From Lunularia cruciata (Eukaryota; Streptophyta; Marchantiopsida; Lunulariales; Lunulariaceae): DNA of 64,000 bases. Below are positions 22,421-32,590 of the stretch, in pieces. Under the pieces are notes generated by a model that saw nothing but the letters and a program-made list of their open reading frames with translations, did no database searches and was not told the origin of the DNA. Position 1 is the stretch's first letter, and every line of letters starts with the position of its first letter. The stretch is taken from positions 42,785,001-42,849,000 of the forward strand of contig OX419755.1 of the NCBI GenBank assembly GCA_948567375.1, in the 5' to 3' direction. The position numbers and the translations under genes were made by a program.

Positions 22421-24108
22421 ACCTTGGAATAGTCGAAGACGATTCTAGTTATGAAGACGATTCTAGTTATGAATGCGCATAAGAACATTGGTCCTACTTG
22501 CGGTGGATTTCTGCAGGTGGTGGATACTAAAATGGGCACGCGACATATGTTTGTTTTCACCACGCTAAACTATTCAAATTCTCGATGCTCTGCAATATCT
22601 GAACACACTATTCACTTGGATATTGGACTCTCCATAAATATTTCTTTTCTCGAGATTGTCCTCAATATCATCTGCGTTTTCGGTCGTTCAGTTTCGTTGA
22701 AGTTAAGAGACGGAGGTCCAATCACCGTTGTGTGATGTGCAATTCCGTCATACTCTCAATACACAATCAGTACTTCCGTTCATTCTACACATGTCGCGTT
22801 CTCGTCCGATGCAAGCGTATTGAAGGCGCAAACTAAGCTGAAAGTCTGGCCAGTGAAATCTCTAGACACACCTGCTACTTCTGATCAAAGAGAAATTAAC
22901 TCACAGTCGGGACTCACCCGATACACGCTCTATATGAAAGAAACCATAAAGTTGAGGAATTTGATTGCAGAGAATGAATGAATTTGGACATTTATAAACT
23001 ACAATCGCCCTTGAGCTGAAGAGTGCTCGATTGGGACAAGAACCACTTATGTACAGAACCCGAAGATGAAGGGTACTAATTTCGTTATGTATAGAGTCTA
23101 CAGCCTCATGGAACCCTAATTAAGCGGCTGGAGCAGCTCGTGCTTCTTCGGGTTGCAAAAGCAACGTTGTTCCCTGTGCGGGAAACCGTCGTTCCTCCAA
23201 TTGCCTGTTGGCTTGTGATCTTCCACCCCTGGCAACAGAGTAATACACGCTAGAGACAGTAAGGCTTGAACGCCTCCTTTCATCTATACGGTCAGCAAAG
23301 CCCTCTGGCGCAGCAGCACCGTGACTCTGTTCGCAACTCACTCGATCACAGGCGTGTGCAACCATCATCCTCATTGTTTGGAACAACTCTAGATTTTCGC
23401 CCGGATCTTTGCACGCTAAACACTGCAGACCAACTGTACGTTTGCTAAAGAAAAGCTGCAACCTTGGCCGACCTCGAGATTTCTACAAATACAATCGATT
23501 ATCTCTCCGTCCGCGCCGAAGCCCCGTCCACAACGTAAAGAATAAAATTCGTCTCCTGACTTGCCGACTAACATCCCAATATAGTTCTCACCATCAGCAG
23601 TGGCAAATTGTAGATGTACAACGTCAAAAACTCGTGTCATGCATGCAAGTTTTGTTGACACTGTCATGGAGCAATCAGCAGTAACCACGACCAGTCAACC
23701 GTTCTTTGTCATCCTCCTTCGGCAACGCGGCGACAGCTGTTACGAAGAGTTTTGTGGGCCGTCGTTTGTCCCCACTCCAGGTACGTCACGACGGTGCCAG
23801 CGAGGCGTTTGTGACCGCAAGATGATTCTTCTCCCTCAGGGTGCGCCGAGACTACAAGTTGGAAGTCGATCTTACTACTGTAAACATATTCTGTTTCATT
23901 GCGTCCAACAAATTTTCGTTCGTTGCTACTTTTGTTACTCAAGTCAGTTCTTCTTGCTCTCTTGAAACTCCGGATGTACCAACTTATTATCAGTTTCATT
24001 ATTATTATTTCATTGTGTCCAACAAATTTTTCATTCGTTGCCACTTCTGTCGCTTGAGTCAGTTCCCTTGCCCTCTTGAAATTTTGGATTCGTTAACTTG
24101 TCATCAGC
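22421..24108. other. CpG-rich region with unassigned short frames and a 114-bp duplication
   Basis: I cannot assign a gene. Short minus-strand frames at 23120-23461 and 23416-23688 are free of stops but match no family I recognise. An 18-bp direct repeat lies at 22435-22470. At 23894-23993 and 24008-24107 a block of about 100 bp is repeated with a period of 114 bp (TTTCATTG.GTCCAACAAA...), ending just before the ATG at 24109. It could be a duplicated 5' leader or promoter of that frame. Confidence 0.35.
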
Positions 24109-24303
24109 ATGTCGTCTGAGAAGGCGCGATGTGCGGGGGAGACAACGAAGCACGACACAAGTTCAATCGACGAAAAGAGTCCTAAGATCCTCAAAGCTGA
24201 TGAGAATGGTGCTCCGATTGTACCTGAGGAGGTGAAGGAAGAGCATGAAGCCGAGAAAGAGAAGCGGAAGGAAGCGGGAAAGCCAAACAATGTTCTGCAT
24301 CAG
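24109..24303 (+). CDS. Possible first exon of an unidentified charged protein
   Basis: ATG at 24109 opens a 65-codon hydrophilic stretch rich in Glu and Lys (for example EEVKEEHEAEKEKRKEAG). It ends CTGCATCAG followed by GTTGC, a plausible 5' splice site. Candidate acceptors (…TCGCAG at about 24381, …TTCCAG at about 24579) exist, but each leads quickly to a stop, so the gene model is open. No transmembrane or signal sequence is seen. CpG content and lack of decay differ from the transposons, which supports a host gene. I do not recognise the family. Confidence 0.3.
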
Positions 24304-26407
24304 GTTGCTTTCCTACACCCCTTTCTCTCTATTTTCCTCCGGCTTGTGTCCACTGACTCCAGTCTACACCTGTTGTCGCAGTAGATTTTGAGTTCAATTC
24401 CTTTCATGCGTGCAAAAGCTGGATTTGGTCAAAAAAGATTTTCAGGGTTTTAGGGTGAAAGAATTGTGAGATACGACATCATCTTGGATTTATGCCTGGA
24501 CCATGAAGTAGAGAGAAGAAACTTCGAAAGAAGGAATTAGGAATCTCACTGAAAATCTTTGATGTTATCCTTCTTCCAGATGGAAATTCAAACAGGACAA
24601 TGAGCAAGTCACTGCAGTCACCTGGCAGTTTCAGCACGGATGAATATTTTCAAGCCATTATAGTCCCCGTGAGTACACATCATTACCATCAGTACCGGGT
24701 TTTGCAGTTGCTTCCAGGCTCATAAATCTAGGTACAACCATTATGAGCTCAAGATTTCCGATCAGTCTCAAGGGATGGTATTTGACGGACAAAATACCGG
24801 CGAGCGTGGTGTTTTGAAGAGGAAGTGCTGTAGTTATCTTCCAAAGCACTTACTCCGGTGGACACTTGGCAGAATCCAATCAACCTCCGTGAACGTCTAA
24901 GCCAATGCAACTATCTCAGATGTCGGTTCGGTTTGATTCTCATCCTTCGTGTTTCCTACGCGGTCGCCCTCTTCTTAGTTTGATTCTCACTGAATGGACA
25001 GAAGCTAACTATGGCAATTGTTGGGTAACAAGTTCATCTACCATGCAGATCGAGAACTTAGTATTGAATCCACTTGAGAATCAAATCGATTAGTCAAGGT
25101 ATCTTCCGCCCTGCATTGGGCTTATCCCGGCAGAACCATTCTAATTTAAGCTCTTGGGCTACAACAAGCGGGATTCGAGCTCCTCCTGTCCCGATTCGGG
25201 GTGTAGAAACTGGAGCCCAGTAATGAACACACTAGTCTCTCGGTGGACGGTTCCTGTAGTACTGTAGTAGGTTGTACATACTTTTTGTGAATTAAGGAAG
25301 ACTTCCAGATTTCTCATTCGTGCATCGGGCTTGAATGTTTTAGGTTTACTTGAATTGGGACGTATACTCCGGTTGTGGTTTTCACGTGTGGAAGGCTAAA
25401 TTGGTAACATGAACGTGGAAAGGACAGACTAGACTAGTGTCCTCCCTGCTAGTTGCTTGTCTCCATTTGTATCACGGGTGGTCTCAAGGTCCGGTTAACG
25501 AACTTGATACGCAAGCGGCCAAGATCTGGAATGGGCGTACGGTGTAACCTCTAAAGACACAATACCAAGTGTACTCTGAGTTCGCATCGTACAACACAAA
25601 AGCGTCCGACCATTGAAGCAACTCGACCGGAACGGCGGGTATTACATTTTAATGAAGACATATGAAGGAAAGTTTCTATTGCGAACATAGTACAAGAGCA
25701 TAAAATAGCTGCTGCTGGGAACCGGGGCGAACCACGACTTGCACTGCGCAAAAAAATGATAAGGGGAAATCTGAAATAAGAGTCACTCGCACGTTTCCCT
25801 TAGTTTTGAACTTATTTGCTGCAAAAATGTATTGTTCTCCGTCTTGACAATAGACGTATACGTGGACTGTTGTGTTGTCATACTTTCGAAACAATAACCG
25901 TGGGGGACGGTGCAAGCAAGTAAAACTTCGTTAACTTCCGAGGGGTCGGTGAATTCACCACATACTCGAGAGCAGAATGATTACGCTGATATCAAGATAC
26001 CACGCTGAGTGGCACCAGCTACTTGATAAATATTCTGGAGTCGGAAGAAGTCCGACACCAACCTCCGCCCCTCCATGCAGTCCAGCAATCGATAAACCAT
26101 GAAGTGCGTCCCATATGAGTTAAGGAATCTGCAAATGAGAAATTAAAGGCGCTCGGTTGGGGCCTTGAGAAACTACTTCAATCATATCTCATAAGTGATA
26201 ACTCGAAAGTGTCCACTGAACTTTGAAGTAATTGTGGAATTGAATATATACACATAGGCAGACTGAATTACATGAATTACTTTCCCAAATCCACCCTCTA
26301 TGTCTTTGAATATTTTACTAAGTCATAGTCACCTCCGCAATAAGTGATGGTGATCAATTAGGTTGCTAAGAACAATCTAAATGTGGGAGTATCTTGGTTT
26401 TCCCTCC
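24304..26407. other. CpG-rich sequence, no gene recognised
   Basis: Short frames at 24658-24849 (minus) and 25676-25915 (minus) are stop-free but match nothing I know. The region may hold introns or untranslated parts of the 24109 gene and the 3' flank of the isomerase gene. No repeats of the surrounding families are visible here. Confidence 0.35.
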
Positions 26408-27127
26408 TCATCTGAATCCCTTCAAATTAGGTGCAACAGGGTTGAAGCTTTCACTGTCGCCCTTCTCAAGATTCTGTAAGACATGGGGATACATAGATCT
26501 CCGCATGGAATGGTATATATTCTTATCCCAGTTTCTAGCAGCTAGAGCTTCTGCTTCTTCCATAGCCGCTTCCAATGTCTTAGCTGAGTCCTCGTACAAA
26601 CCATCAATCAATTCGGCCTCTAGGGCCATAGTTCCTGTGAACTTGATGCACTTGAGCACCGCGTCCCTATAGACTCTAGGGGTCATCTTGCTCGCCATGA
26701 GCTCCAGAGTTCCTGAAGGAACTGACACATTCACGTCCAAAGCACCGGAGTAGAGAAATCCTCTGTCTGCTCTCATAAATCTGTGATCATGAGCCATAGC
26801 TAACGCAAGCCCCCCTGCTGCTGCGTGCCCGCAAACCGCAGCTATGGTGGGCACCTTCATATTCAGAATCGCCAGCAGCAACTCCTCGAACTTCTTGTAC
26901 AGCATTGGGCCTCTCTCATCCGAATCAACATTCACCCATTCTAAGTCGAGACCATTCGAGTAAAACTTTCCTTCGTTAGTCGTCACCAGCGCACCGGCAT
27001 CTTCAGAGCTGTTGACAACCTCCAGTTGCGTCATAATCTCTGTAAATAACGCCGGACTCAGTCGATGGTCCCCTGTTCCCAGAAATTCCAATACAAATAC
27101 TCTTCCATGTTTCGTCAAGCTACACAT
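26408..27127 (-). CDS. Enoyl-CoA delta(3)-delta(2)-isomerase-like protein, plant type
   Basis: A single uninterrupted frame of 239 residues from ATG to stop, the usual length of plant enoyl-CoA delta-isomerases (ECI1-3), which shift double bonds during peroxisomal beta-oxidation of unsaturated fatty acids. The start MCSLTKHGR, the first oxyanion-hole segment GKFYSNGLDL (residues 53-62) and the second, GHAAAGGLALA (100-110), are typical of the crotonase fold. A RADRGFLY segment follows and the C-terminal helical part is complete. The last residues are KGFR, so the peroxisomal targeting tripeptide found in characterised plant homologues (SKL/PKL type) is missing. No introns are needed. A hydratase of the same superfamily is the alternative, but the N-terminus and length favour the isomerase. 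Confidence 0.85.
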   Translation of the reverse strand: MCSLTKHGRVFVLEFLGTGDHRLSPALFTEIMTQLEVVNSSEDAGALVTTNEGKFYSNGLDLEWVNVDSDERGPMLYKKFEELLLAILNMKVPTIAAVCGHAAAGGLALAMAHDHRFMRADRGFLYSGALDVNVSVPSGTLELMASKMTPRVYRDAVLKCIKFTGTMALEAELIDGLYEDSAKTLEAAMEEAEALAARNWDKNIYHSMRRSMYPHVLQNLEKGDSESFNPVAPNLKGFR

Positions 27128-28169
27128 CGTTTTCCAACTCTGTCAGTCACGGTGGTCGTGCTCTGCTTGCGCACGCGAACCCACACCTATCACTGAAACT
27201 TGGAGGACGTCGTGTCGAGTAGACAAGAAGGGCCGATGACTCTGCTAGTTCTCCAGAAGAAATGCTGGAGAAGGCCCGATCGCATTCTACTCTGCTGGAG
27301 TCCGTTGATCGTTTCTTCACCGTTACCTACAGGAGCGAGCCTTCGACGTCCACTTCGCTCAATCACGGGTTTCTCGAGGCGAGAACCAGGGATGGACTTA
27401 ATGGGTGCCCGAAACTTGGCACCAAGACTCAAGAGTATCCCAAGACTTAACAAAGACATACCCCTTCATACCACTGGTCCGATGTGTAATCCGTTTGTCG
27501 TTTTTGACGTGTGATTCGTTTGTAGTGTTTGCAAGCAATGTCCTTGTCGAGGTATTTATACGGACACAGATGATTCCCAACTACGCGGTTGCCTATTTCA
27601 TTCCCAACTAAGTACTCAACTACAGATAGTTCTAGTCCGTTCCCAGCTTCAAAGCTTGACGTGGGGTTAGTCAGTCTGCGTTCGCATTGAGAGTGCGCGC
27701 GTTGGCCAGAAATTCTGAACCAGCTAGATATTTTTCTTATAATGTTCACTGCATGTTTATGGATTATCGACCAACTCTTTTAGTTTTTAGTTCGCTCTGG
27801 GAATCGACCAACCCTGTTTCGGGAATCCGCCGCCGAATTCCTTCTTCACTTCATCGACGAATGCTTGTGATGCCGAAGGACAGGCGAGAGAACCGGGGTA
27901 CGAAGAATAGTAACAGTACCACGTGAAACAATAAATTAACAGTCTCGATTTCTTAGTGCGCATGATAGAAAATGTGGTATTACGAGGAGCTTTGATTTCT
28001 TAGCACGCATGATGATACGATACCGTGGACGCATTTTCCCGAGTAGAACCGTCCGGTCTGCAACCGGTTCTGATTCCCCAGCCCGGTTAGTCGCGGAGGC
28101 TCGTAAGTCAAGTGACTCTACTGAACTTTCTTGCTTATTGTTTTTAGGATGGAAAAAGGCGACCGCGTA
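27128..28169. promoter_or_regulatory. Upstream region of the isomerase gene, right part of island
   Basis: CpG-rich, non-repetitive sequence upstream of the minus-strand ATG at 27127. It presumably contains the promoter and 5' leader, but I can point to no specific box with confidence. Stop-free frames on both strands here are short and show no family motif. Confidence 0.35.
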
Positions 28170-28270
28170 AGAAAAATGAAGGATGGGAAGACCCCATCAA
28201 GCCGTACAAGAGGGAGACAAGAAAGGTAACATGGGGCTAAGTCCCAAATGGGGGAGTAGGGATCGATGGA
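28170..28270 (-). repeat. Non-LTR J5 3'-end fragment at the right island edge
   Basis: GGATGGGAAGACCCCATCAAG at about 28180-28200 is the same block as at 21927, again the complement of the J 3' end, followed by ACATGGGGCTAAG. Immediately to the right the sequence becomes strongly AT-rich. Confidence 0.6.
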
Positions 28271-28339
28271 GAGAAAGGAGGTAATAAATGGAAGGATATT
28301 CTAGAGTTTTAGCAAGTGCATTATATACATTACATAAAT

Positions 28340-28720
28340 GAATAGTATATTTTATTTATTTTTCAATCTCTATTCCATTGGTATCTAGATTGAAAATAAT
28401 GGAGAATTGAGTAGAAAATTATGAATATTTTTAGATCTTTTTATAATTTAGAGGGATTGTTTTACATTGAGATTGATGGGTAATGAATTTTCATTTTAAA
28501 TTTTTTGGTATTCATGTTTGAGTTCCATGAATTGTATATTCTGTTTATTTTTTAAATTTTGATCCATTGATATCTAAATTGAAAGTAATGGAGAATTGAA
28601 TAGAAAGTTATGAGTACTTTTAGGTTTTTTAAGGTTTAGAGTGATTATTTTAATTGGGAATGATGGGTATTGAATTTTATTTTCTAATTTTTTGGTATTC
28701 ATGTTTGAGTTCCATGAAAA
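28340..28720. repeat. Tandem duplication, about 188-bp unit, two copies
   Basis: Blocks around CCATTG.TATCTA..TTGAAA (28375 and 28564) and TTCATGTTTGAGTTCCATGAA (28511 and 28698) recur with a period of 187-189 bp. AT-rich and non-coding. Confidence 0.75.
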
Positions 28721-28879
28721 CTTACTTTCAAAATTTAATAAACTTAGTTTTAAAATTTTTGAGATGGATATTAAAAGTTATGAGAGTTTATAATTTTTGG
28801 GGTTTGGAGAGATAGTATTTACTCATGTGATTTGGAATGTGAGTGGCTATGGTTTTGCAAGTATGGAGAGATATGGAGA

Positions 28880-31280
28880 TGAACATTGTGTGTTGCAATC
28901 ATTATTCTTGTGCTAGCTATGGCTACACTTCTCCATTTGGAGCCACCTAGAGCGGCATGAGATATATCGTGCACAATGTCATTGATGCTTTACCTTGCAA
29001 GGGGTAAAGACCCATGTGTGAAGGATGTACAAAGACAATGATTGGATCACTTAGGATTTTCATGTGAGATGAGTGATCACAACGATGACACTCAAGATTA
29101 CGCATGTTTCCTCTATACCTTTGTTGACCATTCTAAGGATACCGATCAAGTCATGGAAGTGGTTAGCATCTCAAGCGGGTTATATCTGAGGGTTATTTGA
29201 GACTAGTTTTCTATGTCCACGTCTATTCCATAGGCTACTCCATACACTTCATGATGGGGCTAGACAAGCATTCTGGCTACCACTTGATTGTTTGGCACAT
29301 GATCCCTTGGATGAGTTAGCATGATTCTTATTCCTCTTACTCCCTTGGTGGTTCCTTTGTTATGCTAGAGGGGGACATGCAGGGCATAGAGATGTGGCTA
29401 TTAGATTTCATCAATTTCAAGCAAGGGACTAGGCTGCCCTACACTAGGAGTTGGTTAGAGCTGCATGTTTTGGGAGATAGATTTTGCCACAAGATACCAT
29501 AGAGTCCACTTGATTATGATGGTGTAGGACATTGGATCAGGTAGGAAAGTTTAGTAAAGCAGCACGAGCGCTACATCCTTTGTTTATGGCTAGTCCCACT
29601 AATGAGACTATCTCTTCCCTATGCTCACTAGATCCTATAGCAAGAGAAGGAGTACCATTAGAGGTCTTAGATTATCAACCTAAGTAGCTTTTATGTCTTG
29701 ATAGGCCACTTTTTTCATAAGCATTGTGCACTACTCCTTGCCTCTCCTCAAGAGGCTTGTCAAGGATGGTATATGAGCATCTTAGAGATTTTTTTCAGGC
29801 AGATGATCCTTCTAGTGGATTTATTGAGCTATTTAAGGTGGTTGTAGTAGTAGTGAGTGGAGATATTCCTACGTCAATTAGTTGGGTGTTAGGGGCTAGT
29901 CAACTTCTCACAATGGAGAAGGGTACAAGGGGCATTATATAGGTTATTACTGGAGAAAATTTTTTGCACATAGTAAGCCGCACCATTTTCCTTCAGCATC
30001 GATCTTTCTTTTAAGAGAATATCAATCCAATTAGTTTGGAGTAGCGATAACAAGAGGTTGCGACGCCATTTTCCCTAGGCATCAGGGCACTTCTAGATAT
30101 CCATCGGGATTGGATTGTCCTACAAGTGGATGTTGAGAATAATTTTAATAGCATCCCGTAGGCATTTATATTTAGAGAGCTTAAGGAGGCCAGTGGATCC
30201 TTGGCAAGTCTCATTCCTTTTGTGTGGTTGTTCACTAGCTCTCTTGCTTCCCTTTATTACCAACATGGATGGTCATATGAGTGAATTACTATCTTGGAGT
30301 TAGCTATCAATACATGATAAGAAGGTCCTTTAGGGAGGCCTTTGTTTCAAATGGATCACTTCAAAGCTCTCTCATATACTACTTTGGCCATGCCAGGTTG
30401 TATATTTCTCTCTTTTGCAAACAATAAAAGATGTAGGTTCTTGGATCCTAGCTTGACCGTGCATTAGGGCATTTCAACTTGCACCAGCCACTTTCTCTAT
30501 AGCTATGAGGTTCTACTTAGGTTTGGTCCACCCATTTGCATCTTTGTTACTCAATTGTGAGTGTGGTTCTACACTAGATGCAGCAGCGGTCCATATGACA
30601 AGGTGTGCATATGGAGGATAGAGGATAACTATCCATGATGCCATCAGGCATATAGTGTTTGTTATGGCACAAGAGAGTGGATTCCTTGCTTAGAGAGAGC
30701 ATTCATATTTTTTGCAAATGACACGTATTAGAGTAGACTTATACTTGGTCCATGATGATCAAGTGATAACGTTAGATGTTATGATTACAAACCTTATGCA
30801 TGTTGTAGTTTTTGAAGGAGTGATTACTCATCCTACTCAATGTGCAATGAGCAGAGCAATACCACACAAGATCTCCAAGTATAACATTATGTAGTGAGGT
30901 CACCACTTTGTTCTTCTAGCCTTGGAGTTATATAGAGTAATGGACATGGCATTTGACACATTTGTCATGGAGTGCGCAAGAGCTTATTATATTAGATGCT
31001 AGAAAGTACCACTCTCACTCTCATACTTTGTAGCATACTTTATACATGATGTGTCCATTGCTCTACAAATATCATTGGTTGGTGCAATCCATAGGAGAGC
31101 AATCAATCTAGATGATGCTTCTTTGGATGCTCTAATAGTTTGTAGACCTTACAACTTCCATAGCTTGGATATCTTAGGTACGGTAGGGCATATTTCTCAT
31201 ATCAATACTATAAGGACCTAGCCCCATCATACCCTTTTTGTCTCTCCCTTGTATGGATGGCTTGATGGGGTCTTCCCATC
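28880..31280 (+). mobile_element. Non-LTR element copy J2 with RT and restriction-like endonuclease region
   Basis: The longest J copy. Reverse transcriptase blocks in order: KFSKAARALHPLF (about 29550), GASQLLTMEKGTRGI (about 29893-29940), palm motif A LQVDVENNFNSI (about 30121-30156), GPLGRPLFQMDHFKAL (about 30330), and motif C where F-A-D-D is now F-A-N-N (30414-30425). Downstream is CECGSTLDAAAVHMTRC at 30556-30606 (C-x-C-x9-H-x3-C). RVDLYLVHDDQVITLD follows, giving D-x12-D at 30736-30777. CCHC followed by (P)D-x12-14-D is the signature of R2/CRE/NeSL-type LINEs that cut target DNA with a restriction-like endonuclease. There are many stops, and the 3' end is GGCTTGATGGGGTCTTCCC at about 31255. 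The RT assignment is firm, the endonuclease assignment moderate. Confidence 0.68.
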
Positions 31281-32319
31281 CTTCATGTGTTCTATATGGT
31301 TTATTTTTTCACTATTTCAAATAACATTTTGAATTTATGACAATTCTTTTTCATTTGTATTTTTTTCATAATTTTGGGTTAAATTTATTAAAAATTTCAA
31401 TAAATTGAATTTAGTGGGATTTTTATTGCATTTGGAAGAGTTTTAGAGAACTCACTCAGTATTATTAAAGATTCAATTATGAGATTCAATTAAGAAATTT
31501 AACATGTGTTTAGAGATGTTGCATACTACGGCTCATGAGCAACCTCCTCTAAGGAACTCCACCTTGAAGTTTTGGATAAAATTTGGAGAACTCAAGTTTG
31601 GAAGCTCACCAATGAGTTCCCTTGATTATTTCCTTCAAATTTGACCAAAAATTATATAATTATAAATTTTTAATAGCATAATTTGTCATATAATTAAGAA
31701 CATAATTATTCATGTTGTCCATAAAATAAAAGTGAATTTTTCTCAAATGTGTGAACAATTCACATGATCAAATTTAGAATTAATTGGTATTAAATTTGAT
31801 GTTACAATATATATATTGAAAGGAAAATGATATGATTCATGATAGATTTCAAGGTGGAGACGACAATGGTTTGCTCACTCTTGATGAGAAGTTTGCTAAA
31901 GATTATGCAAATAAACTCATGAGAGGATTATTTTCAATATGGTTGTAAAATTAGCAAAACTCACAAAATGACTTCCATACAACACAAGGTGTAATAACCA
32001 TCCCTAATGCAAGTTTGATGTGTATTTTTTGACTTTGCTGACTATGTTTATTTATACCTAAAAATGTTATGAATTTCAAGTAACACATTTGTTTTGTAAA
32101 CCAAGACAATCAACAACCAACATGCATCCATCTCAAGTATTGAAGTACTATTAAATGCTTGTGTTCTATGCATTTGTGTCACTTCAAGTACTAGTATTGA
32201 CATGAAAATGTGGGGTATTGTTAAGTCTATCTCTTCAAAGATGATCAACCAATTGTGTCTTAAATTGAATCTTTGAAATATAATAAGTAACCTCATATTT
32301 CACTACCTATTTAGGTAGC
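31281..32319. other. AT-rich sequence with dispersed repeat Q2
   Basis: No gene seen. About 31730-32035 is the second copy of the repeat at 18040-18545, ending GTGTAATAACCATCC. The rest is anonymous AT-rich DNA. Confidence 0.4.
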
Positions 32320-32590
32320 ATGTGTCCATTTCTCTACATAGAGCATTGGTTGGTGCAATCCATAAGAGAGTAATCACACTAGGTGATACTTCTTTGGATG
32401 CTCCAATTGTTTGTAGACCATATGACATAGCTTAGGTGTCTTTTGTGTTGTAGTGCAAATTCCTCTTATCAATACTATAGGGGCTTAGCACCATTTTATC
32501 TCCTTTGTGTATTTTCCTTGTACCCATTAGTCTTTTTGGGTTAATGTCTTGATGTAGTCTTCCAATCCTTCTTGCTATCACATGTGTTTG
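32320..32590 (+). repeat. Non-LTR J4, 5'-truncated 3' end
   Basis: Matches J1 20820-21060 and J2 31040-31280: GTGTCCAT..CTCTACATAGAGCATTGG, GGTGCAATCCATA, then CTTGATG.AGTCTTCC.ATCCTTC. Severe 5' truncation is typical of target-primed reverse transcription. Confidence 0.7.

Noticed and set aside
23120-23461. Host gene on the minus strand
   Set aside because: Stop-free but without recognisable domain, splice evidence or conserved start. Mentioned only within the regional description.
24658-24849. Small minus-strand protein-coding gene
   Set aside because: The frame is only 63 codons, starts without clear context, and matches no family I know. Kept as unassigned sequence.
21061-28170. Bacterial or contaminant insertion explaining the GC-rich island
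   Set aside because: It contains a plant-type enoyl-CoA isomerase and transposon ends shared with the AT-rich flanks, so it is native chromosome sequence.
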